This document shows, piece after piece, positions 58,306 to 64,000 of a DNA stretch of 64,000 nt (the stretch's first letter is position 1; each line of letters starts with the position of its first letter). Source of the stretch: Bacillota bacterium (lineage in GTDB: Bacteria; Bacillota; Clostridia; Peptostreptococcales; Anaerovoracaceae); NCBI GenBank assembly GCA_017442785.1, contig JAFRZB010000047.1, forward strand, positions 1 to 64,000, given 5' to 3'. The notes below the pieces were generated by a model. It was not told the origin of the DNA and searched no databases. It saw only the letters and a program-made list of their open reading frames with translations. A program made the translations under genes and the position numbers.

Positions 58306-58337
58306 ACGACGCGGGTCTTTGCCCGCGCCGTTTTTTT
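58306..58337. terminator. Bidirectional terminator
   Basis: ACGCGGG/CCCGCGC-type stem (about 58307-58329) with loop TCTTTG, seven T after it and A-rich sequence before it, between convergent genes. Confidence 0.88.
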
Positions 58338-58342
58338 ATTTG

Positions 58343-58840
58343 TCAGTCCTCATCCTCCATCAGCATCTCGCAGGTTATGCGCACGGCTCTTGCCACTGTC
58401 TGAGCGCATTTCTCGCAGCGGCCCTCCATGTTCATGTACATTTCCAGTTCTTTGGGATCGGTAAAATCGAAGGTCCTTCCGAACAGCTGCTTGTGAATCT
58501 CCGGGCACAGTATGGTCCCGAACTCCTTTTTGAACCTGTCCCTTAGCTCCATGAACTTCGCCTGGGCGGGAGGGAAGAGCCCGGGATCCTTTGCCTGCTG
58601 ATCTATCGTCGGGTTGTACTTAAGACCGGTCACCATAAGCGCCGAGCTGTAGGCTCCGCAGGACCCGTAGCCTGCGCCGCCGCCCCCGGACAGAGACATT
58701 GATGCCGTTACGAACTCATCGGGGATAAAATCGAATGCCTGCTTAAGGCCGTACATGGCGCTCCTCCCGCAGACCGAGAACTTCATGTGAGTCTCTACGG
58801 CAGCGTCCACCGCGCGCTGTATCCTTTCTTCCTTGGTCAT
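58343..58840 (-). CDS. C-GCAxxG-C-C family protein
   Basis: A 165-residue protein of the putative redox family named after its motif. Here the core is GGGGAGYGSCGAYSSALMVTG, with an upstream Cys (FSVCGRS), a downstream Cys (TILCPEIH), and a C-terminal CEKC. Members are common in anaerobes and may bind metal or act on thiols; function not proven. GGAGG precedes the ATG. Confidence 0.82.
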   Translation of the reverse strand: MTKEERIQRAVDAAVETHMKFSVCGRSAMYGLKQAFDFIPDEFVTASMSLSGGGGAGYGSCGAYSSALMVTGLKYNPTIDQQAKDPGLFPPAQAKFMELRDRFKKEFGTILCPEIHKQLFGRTFDFTDPKELEMYMNMEGRCEKCAQTVARAVRITCEMLMEDED

Positions 58841-58852
58841 TATCCGCCTCCG

Positions 58853-59899
58853 TCAGATGTCCAGAGTCTGCTCCGTCATCCAGCTCATTATGCCGTGCTC
58901 GTCGTGGTATGTGGGCACCCAGGACCAGTGGTTCTTCCAGAACCTGTCCTTAAGGCTCAGGTCTTCCTCGGTCGCTATGCCGTACTTGGCGAGCTCCTCA
59001 GGACTGTAGAGCGTAAGGTGGGCGTTCCTGTTCCCCGCGTCCTTAAGGGCCATTATCCCGTCAACTATGTACTTATGGCGGTATATGGTGTGGTCCACGT
59101 AGGCCGTGGCTATCCAGAGCTTGGCCTTCGTAAGTCCTTTAAGTATGTTGAAGGTCTCGGGCGTCATGCTGGGGCAGATTGGGACCGCCGCAGCGAACAG
59201 GCCTGCTCCTACGCTCAGGGCTCTCAGCGTGCCAGCGCCTCCCATGGACATTCCTGTTACGTATACTCTTCGTCCGTCCACCTTGCCCTCGGATATCATC
59301 CTGCGGATGAGCCCGCAGATCTCCGCCAGGTATTCCCTGTACCATCCGTAAGGACCGGTCTGGTCCGAGTGCGCAAAGTCCGCCTTGCCGAAGTTCTTTA
59401 AAAACTCCTTCATGTCCCGCTCGGGAGCCTGGGGCGCCATTATGTAGAAATCCGGGTATTTCTGCGGGAACTGCGTGCAGCCGTAGTCCGCCGCTATGTG
59501 CGTTATAAGGTCGTCTCCGCCGTTTCCGCCTCCGTGAAGGAACAGTATCAGAGGTCTCGGACCCTGCACCTTCGGGGTGTAGAGCCTGTAGATGACGTTT
59601 CCGTCCTTCTTTATGTCGAAGGCATCCACGCCCTCGCAGCTTTCCGCTGTCATGTCCTTCCTGGTGTAGAGAGCGCCGTCTACGCTTAAGGTCCATCGGG
59701 ATCTGTAGTCGAAGTCCTCTGTCTCTATCTTTGCCTGTCCGTCCATAAAGCTGAGGCTGTTTATCTTTACCTGAGAAACGCTGCCGTCTCTGGCGCTTAC
59801 GGTAAGGGAAACGTTCTCCGGCGCTTTGTCTGCCGAGACGCAAAAGCCTTTGCCCGTCCAGCCCTGATCCGGGACGTATGAATATGAAATGATGCTCAT
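58853..59899 (-). CDS. Alpha/beta hydrolase with N-terminal beta domain
   Basis: A 348-residue serine esterase. An N-terminal beta-rich region of about 100 residues precedes the hydrolase: LILFLHGGGNGGDD, nucleophile elbow GMSMGG, acid in AYVDHTI, and the His in DEHGIMSW. It resembles PHB-depolymerase/feruloyl-esterase-like enzymes. No signal peptide is seen, so an intracellular substrate is likely. Lies 12 nt before the C-GCAxxG-C-C gene in the same direction. Confidence 0.84.
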   Translation of the reverse strand: MSIISYSYVPDQGWTGKGFCVSADKAPENVSLTVSARDGSVSQVKINSLSFMDGQAKIETEDFDYRSRWTLSVDGALYTRKDMTAESCEGVDAFDIKKDGNVIYRLYTPKVQGPRPLILFLHGGGNGGDDLITHIAADYGCTQFPQKYPDFYIMAPQAPERDMKEFLKNFGKADFAHSDQTGPYGWYREYLAEICGLIRRMISEGKVDGRRVYVTGMSMGGAGTLRALSVGAGLFAAAVPICPSMTPETFNILKGLTKAKLWIATAYVDHTIYRHKYIVDGIMALKDAGNRNAHLTLYSPEELAKYGIATEEDLSLKDRFWKNHWSWVPTYHDEHGIMSWMTEQTLDI

Positions 59900-59920
59900 G
59901 GTCTTCCTTTCCGAAAAGGA

Positions 59921-60817
59921 TCAGTGATTTCCGATGGTTATGAAAACGCAGGGCTTTTCAACTTCCCTGAATACCAGCGGAAGGTGGAAGTTGCCCTTAG
60001 GCATGGCCATTACCGTAGCCTTCGTAAGCATATGATGGTACTGGTCCTTCTCCTCGTCTCCGGTGCAGAAGTCCGCCACGGCGTGGAGCTCCGTAAGGTC
60101 GTCAAGGTCCAGGCTTAGGAGTATCAGGGCCTCGTCGAAATCGTCGTGCTTGTGCGGGTGGTGCTTGCCGTCTGCTCTCCAGGGCCCAAGGTTATGAGGC
60201 TTTTTGACGGTGGACCATGCAAAGGTTATCGGAAGGCCCATGGCGTCTCCCGGGGTGAAGGTAGTCATACCGTCCGAGGCCTGCTGACGCTCGCCTCCGT
60301 AGTGGTAGGGGTCGTTTGCCGAGAAGTTCAGCTCCCTGAAGTTGTCGAAGAAATCTCCGAGGAAGGTGTTCCAGGGCCCCGTGCACGGTTCCTTTGAGAT
60401 ATCCGCTGCCGCAGCTTTGAATTCTTTTGTGAGGTTTACGGACATGAAGAAGAAAGGCCTCTTAAGATCTCTTACGACAGGGGAGAAGTGCGGCGTTCCC
60501 TTAGGGATCACCATTACTCTGGGTATGAGAGTGCGGAAGCGTATGCCTTCGGCTCCCATATCTATCTCTATCTCGGCGCCGAGGTGGAGCATGTCGTCCG
60601 GGTCCGAGCTTATGAAGAACAGCGCCTGGTCGTAGTCGTGGACATGCTGACGGTCTGTCTCCTCCGGTATCATTCCGTCCGCGTCCACCAGGCCGTACTG
60701 AAGCGACATGCTGTCCCAGCCGAGGAAGGCAGCGTCCATCAGCGCTCCCTGGCGTATGTTGCCTCTGCGTCCGTGGAACTTAATCTCTTTTCTGAATGTT
60801 TCCTGTGAATTTGCCAT
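59921..60817 (-). CDS. Two-domain cupin-like protein
   Basis: A 298-residue protein with two similar halves. Each has a His-rich strand, HVHDYDQALFFIS in the first and HPHKHDDFDEALILLS in the second, followed by a second motif with PKGTPHFSPV and PKGNFHLPLV. This is the cupin metal-site arrangement (HxH...E, then PxGxxH) in duplicate. Function unknown; a sugar isomerase, dioxygenase or binding role is possible. GGAGG precedes the ATG. It leads the small leftward operon with the esterase. Confidence 0.72.
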   Translation of the reverse strand: MANSQETFRKEIKFHGRRGNIRQGALMDAAFLGWDSMSLQYGLVDADGMIPEETDRQHVHDYDQALFFISSDPDDMLHLGAEIEIDMGAEGIRFRTLIPRVMVIPKGTPHFSPVVRDLKRPFFFMSVNLTKEFKAAAADISKEPCTGPWNTFLGDFFDNFRELNFSANDPYHYGGERQQASDGMTTFTPGDAMGLPITFAWSTVKKPHNLGPWRADGKHHPHKHDDFDEALILLSLDLDDLTELHAVADFCTGDEEKDQYHHMLTKATVMAMPKGNFHLPLVFREVEKPCVFITIGNH

Positions 60818-60897
60818 AGATGTACCTCCGCCTGCTTAAGGCTTCCCGATCATTACCCTTATGTTATTATTTTATCACCACAGGGAAAAATAACAAG

Positions 60898-60923
60898 AAA
60901 AACGGCGGAAAAACCGCCGCTGT
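60898..60923 (-). terminator. Terminator of the MATE gene
   Basis: CGGCGG and CCGCCG arms around five bases, followed on the minus strand by TTTTTCTTGTTATTTT. Confidence 0.88.
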
Positions 60924-60943
60924 AAAGATAATCAGTGAGGGGG

Positions 60944-62308
60944 TCAGGACTTGGCGCGTATCTCCTTTATCCACTTGCCGCTGCAGTAGCGGATAAAGCA
61001 AACTATGCCCTTGAGCGGGAACTCCACCCTGAGGAAAAGATATACCCAGAACGGGCTCAGATGCCATACGAAGGCCGCCAGAGCGCCGAGCGGAAGCGAT
61101 ATGAACCAGACGCAGCTGGAGTCTGCCAGAAGCAGGAACCTCGTGTCTCCGCCTCCGCGCAGTATCCCCTTGGAGATGACGTATGCCACAGTCTGTATGG
61201 GCAGCATGAAGAACGTGGTATTGAGCATCATGTATACCAGCTCCACGGTCTCCGGCTGTATGCTGTAGAAACCTATGTAAAAGTTCCTGAAGGCCAATAT
61301 CGGCAGTATCACTGCAAGACCGAAGAGGAAGGAGAGGAGTATGTAGCTGTTGCCCTCGCGCTTGGCCCTGGGGATGTCGCCCTCTCCGATGGTGTTTCCT
61401 ATTACTATCGCGGCCGCGCCGGACATTCCCACGTTGAGTATTGATATGAGCTGGATAAGAGATCCCGATATGGAGCTTGCTGAGGCCATCACCGGGGACA
61501 TGTGGCCGTATACCACGCTGGTTAGCGAAAGGCTCAGTCCCAGAAGGGTGTCGCTTATGAGCACCGGAACGCTGTATTTTACATACTGCTTTCTGAGGTC
61601 TCCTCCCGAAAGAGCAAAGTGCTTTAGCCTGAAGCCGAACTTTTTGTCCTTCAGGACGAAGTACCCGAATACGAAGCAGAACTCGAAGAGCCTTGCTATT
61701 ATGGTGCCTACGGCGGCTCCCACGAGCTCCAGCCTCGGAGCGCCGAGCTTTCCGAAAATGAATACCCAGTTGAAGAACAGGTTGATGAAGAACGCCGCGG
61801 CGGAGCCTATGAGGGATATGCTCACGGTGCCTACGCTCCTTAAGAGGTAGGTGGCAGTTGAGCTTAAGCCCGCAAGAAGGAAGGTGGAGCCTATAAGCCG
61901 CAGGTAGGGGCTTCCGGTGGCAATGACGCCCGGATCGTTTGTAAATATGCGCAGCATAACCTGCGGCCAGCCGACGCAGAGAAGGGTGAACAGGGCGCAG
62001 ATGGCCGCGGTCACCTTCAGCGCCATGGACGCGGTGGTGCGCATGGCGTCGTATTCCCTTCTTCCCCAGAACTGGCTGGACATGACCACCGCGCCGGAGC
62101 CCAGACCCATGCATATGAACTGAAAGAAGTTGTATATCTGGTTCCCGAAGGCGGCGGAGGCAATGGAAATCTCCCCGAAGGATCCTATCATTAGGTTGTC
62201 CAGGAAGTTTATGCCAACCGTTATGAGCTGCTGCAGCACCACCGGAAGCAGCAGTGTTAGTGTCTTTTTAAGGAAAGCCCTGTTTTTGATCTCGAAAAGA
62301 CCGTTCAT
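60944..62308 (-). CDS. MATE family efflux transporter
   Basis: A 454-residue membrane protein with about 12 hydrophobic segments in two similar halves, typical of the MATE family: LPVVLQQLITVGINFLDNLM near the start, and GAAAIVIGNTIGEGD in the second half. It exports drugs or metabolites using an ion gradient. The start is uncertain: ATG 62308 is taken, but ATG 62314 and TTG 62344 are in frame. A TATAAT at 62319-62314 (minus strand) lies right at the start, so translation from 62344 would require another promoter. Confidence 0.86.
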   Translation of the reverse strand: MNGLFEIKNRAFLKKTLTLLLPVVLQQLITVGINFLDNLMIGSFGEISIASAAFGNQIYNFFQFICMGLGSGAVVMSSQFWGRREYDAMRTTASMALKVTAAICALFTLLCVGWPQVMLRIFTNDPGVIATGSPYLRLIGSTFLLAGLSSTATYLLRSVGTVSISLIGSAAAFFINLFFNWVFIFGKLGAPRLELVGAAVGTIIARLFEFCFVFGYFVLKDKKFGFRLKHFALSGGDLRKQYVKYSVPVLISDTLLGLSLSLTSVVYGHMSPVMASASSISGSLIQLISILNVGMSGAAAIVIGNTIGEGDIPRAKREGNSYILLSFLFGLAVILPILAFRNFYIGFYSIQPETVELVYMMLNTTFFMLPIQTVAYVISKGILRGGGDTRFLLLADSSCVWFISLPLGALAAFVWHLSPFWVYLFLRVEFPLKGIVCFIRYCSGKWIKEIRAKS

Positions 62309-62395
62309 AAACATAATTATACACAGTAATAGCTTTTTATACAATATCCGGCGCGCAATAACCGTTGTAATACGTCAACATATAGTGTATTATTA

Positions 62396-62401
62396 TATAA
62401 T
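62396..62401 (+). promoter_or_regulatory. -10 box of the MBOAT gene
   Basis: TATAAT 25 nt before the start codon; no convincing -35. The MATE promoter diverges from the same 117-nt gap. Confidence 0.55.
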
Positions 62402-62425
62402 CTGGATAGAAAAAGTACAAAAGAT

Positions 62426-63817
62426 ATGGTATTCAGCAGTTTAGCTTTTTTAGGCGTATTTCTCCCGCTCTTCCTTGCGGCATATTATCTGACATGCAGG
62501 TTCGCCAGGCCCTACAGGAACACTGTAGTGTTTCTTTTCAGCGTAGGCTTCTACGGATACGGGACCTTCGTGTCCGGCACGCCTCTCTACCTGATAGTCA
62601 TACTGGCCTCCGTGGTGTTCAACTACTATGTGGGCATGGTGATACACAAGTGCGGCGTGTCTAAAAAAGACCGCACCGCGACTAAGCGCTTCGTCCTTAT
62701 AATAGGGCTGGTGGTGGACTTCGGGGTGCTGTTCGTATTCAAATACATAGACTTCATACTCGGCACATCCCTCGGGTTGGAGCTTCCGATAGGTATAAGC
62801 TTCTACACCTTCCAGATAGTCTCCTACATAATCGACGTCTACAGGGATCCGTCCCTGGTGGAGAAGAGCTTCGTCAACATAGGCGCGTACATAATGATGT
62901 TCCCGCAGCTGATCGCAGGCCCCATAGTGCGTTTTTCGGACGTCAGGACGGAGCTTCACCAGAGGAAGGAGAGCCTGCAGAAATTCCTGGACGGACTTAA
63001 GACCTTCGTGATAGGCCTGGGCTTTAAGGTTATACTTGCCAACCAGCTGGGGAGCATCTGGACCGCCGCCAATACCATAGGCTATTCGTCCATCTCGGTC
63101 CCTATGGCCTGGGTGTCCATGGCCGGCTACACCTTCCAGCTGTACTTCGACTTCTGCGGTTATTCGCTGATGGCCATAGGACTCGGAAGGATGATGGGCT
63201 TTGAGTTCCCGCAGAACTTCAACAGCCCCTACGTATCCGTAAGCATGACGGAGTTCTGGAGGCGCTGGCACATGACTCTTGGCTCCTGGTTCAGGGAATA
63301 CGTCTACATTCCGCTGGGCGGGAACCGCAGGGGAATGGTACGCACCATATTCAACCTCTTCGTCGTGTGGATGCTGACGGGTATATGGCACGGCGCGGAC
63401 TGGAATTTCGTCATCTGGGGCCTCTTCCTGTTCCTGATAATGACCGTAGAACGCTTCGGCCTTAAGGACGTTCTGGATAAGCACCGCAGGGCAGGGCGCA
63501 TTTACATGCTGCTCCTTATACCGCTGCAGTGGATGGTGTTCGCGATCTCCGACCTCGGCCAGCTCAAGACCTTCTACGGAAGGCTGATAGGCATAGGCGG
63601 GGAGAACGTGGTGGGCACGGACTGGCTGATGCAGCTGAAGGACTTCTGGTGGATATTCATCCTTGCGGTGTTCTTCTCCACGGAGATCCCCGGAAGGCTC
63701 TACAAAAAGTATAAAAACAATCCGGTGGTATACGTTCTGCTCGCAGGTGTGCTTGGCGTTGCGGTATACTGCCTGCTGATGGGCCTGGACGACCCGTTTA
63801 TGTATTTCAGATTCTGA
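62426..63817 (+). CDS. MBOAT family O-acyltransferase (AlgI/DltB-like)
   Basis: A 463-residue polytopic membrane protein. Family marks are MVFSSLAFLGVFLP at the start, PIGISFYTFQIVSYIIDVYR, FWRRWHMTLGSWFREYVYIP (His282) and the catalytic His322 in LTGIWHGADW. AlgI-like members move acetyl groups across the membrane for O-acetylation of polysaccharide or wall polymers, handing them to a partner acetyltransferase. The next gene, starting 10 nt later, encodes such a possible partner. The ribosome site is weak. Confidence 0.93.
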   Translation: MVFSSLAFLGVFLPLFLAAYYLTCRFARPYRNTVVFLFSVGFYGYGTFVSGTPLYLIVILASVVFNYYVGMVIHKCGVSKKDRTATKRFVLIIGLVVDFGVLFVFKYIDFILGTSLGLELPIGISFYTFQIVSYIIDVYRDPSLVEKSFVNIGAYIMMFPQLIAGPIVRFSDVRTELHQRKESLQKFLDGLKTFVIGLGFKVILANQLGSIWTAANTIGYSSISVPMAWVSMAGYTFQLYFDFCGYSLMAIGLGRMMGFEFPQNFNSPYVSVSMTEFWRRWHMTLGSWFREYVYIPLGGNRRGMVRTIFNLFVVWMLTGIWHGADWNFVIWGLFLFLIMTVERFGLKDVLDKHRRAGRIYMLLLIPLQWMVFAISDLGQLKTFYGRLIGIGGENVVGTDWLMQLKDFWWIFILAVFFSTEIPGRLYKKYKNNPVVYVLLAGVLGVAVYCLLMGLDDPFMYFRF

Positions 63818-63826
63818 GGATAATAC

Positions 63827-64000
63827 ATGTACATGAAAAAGATCTTATACAGCGCGCTGGTGCTCATAGTCCTCGTGGCGGCGGCAGCCATCATATACAG
63901 CAGGCCCAAGGCACCTGTAAAGCCCGCCGGGAGCAACACCAACAACGCTTCCAATGTAATTGAAGTTTCGGACGACGCCGACGACAGCGAGCCTCTCCCC
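63827..64000 (+). CDS. Membrane-anchored protein, partial (MBOAT partner?)
   Basis: The first 58 codons, cut by the window end. MYMKKILYSALVLIVLVAAA is a signal anchor or signal peptide with no lipobox, followed by a Pro-rich, then Asn/Ser/Asp-rich linker. GAGG lies 8 nt before ATG 63827. Genes in this place after an AlgI-like MBOAT usually encode a DHHW/SGNH-type acetyltransferase, but that part is outside the window. Confidence 0.65.
   Translation, partial: MYMKKILYSALVLIVLVAAAAIIYSRPKAPVKPAGSNTNNASNVIEVSDDADDSEPLP

Overview
The window looks like chromosome of a Gram-positive anaerobe, most likely of the Clostridia (Firmicutes). The signs are WhiA and RapZ next to MurB, a FabK-type enoyl reductase, an OhrR-type regulator, NuoE/NuoF-like soluble flavoprotein complexes, sortase-anchored SpaA/T-Q surface proteins, DUF937 and C-GCAxxG-C-C family proteins, strong AGGAGG ribosome sites and extended -10 promoters (TGnTATAAT). 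Coding regions are GC-rich but use ATA for Ile and AGG for Arg very often. Genus cannot be told from the sequence alone. No phage genes, plasmid genes or CRISPR array are seen.

Layout. 1-6050: tRNA-Ser, then a collinear block of GH25 lysozyme lipoprotein, degenerate Fic protein, murB, PHP phosphoesterase, rapZ and whiA, ending in a convergent small membrane protein gene. 6050-11030: prfA, a Sua5-RpiB fusion, upp and tyrS. 11030-17260: FAD oxidoreductase with a MoaF-like partner, STAS protein, rplM-rpsI behind a structured leader, an esterase and two zinc-ribbon/beta-barrel paralogues. 17260-18350: ohrR-gpx. 18360-27400: an Fe-S/sulfur region. An IscR-like Rrf2 regulator heads a leftward operon with a CobW GTPase, a His-rich protein and a DUF3786 protein. 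iscS-iscU-mnmA and metY-cysK run rightward. Matching CCTA-TAGG palindromes overlap the promoters of rrf2, iscS and metY, so the regulator probably controls all three units. Two copies of a 140-nt structured repeat flank iscS-iscU-mnmA.

27400-35430: a serine palmitoyltransferase-like enzyme, then a giant sortase-anchored surface protein gene split by a group II intron. Intron domain IV carries two small non-maturase genes instead of a reverse transcriptase. 35500-42450: HAD phosphatase, small protein, zinc-ribbon/membrane/MORN-like protein, MFS transporter with a GH2 glycosidase, and a PAS/SARP-like regulator. 42520-48690: leftward type II fatty acid synthesis operon (acpP-fabK-fabD-fabG-fabF-fabZ plus an acyl-activating enzyme).

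48830-56750: a single 828-residue polypeptide joining NMN/NaMN adenylyltransferase, nicotinate phosphoribosyltransferase and NAD synthetase (a whole Preiss-Handler pathway in one chain), a LysM protein, and a three-gene NADH-linked iron-sulfur flavoprotein complex of probable electron-bifurcating type. 56750-64000: membrane and DUF937 proteins, C-GCAxxG-C-C protein, esterase, double cupin-like protein, MATE exporter, and an MBOAT O-acetyltransferase with a membrane-anchored partner that runs off the window.

Most notable items: the trifunctional NAD enzyme, the cargo-bearing group II intron, the two-copy RNA-like repeat whose outer stem is complementary but different in each copy, and a four-box CCCGGG leader before metY-cysK.
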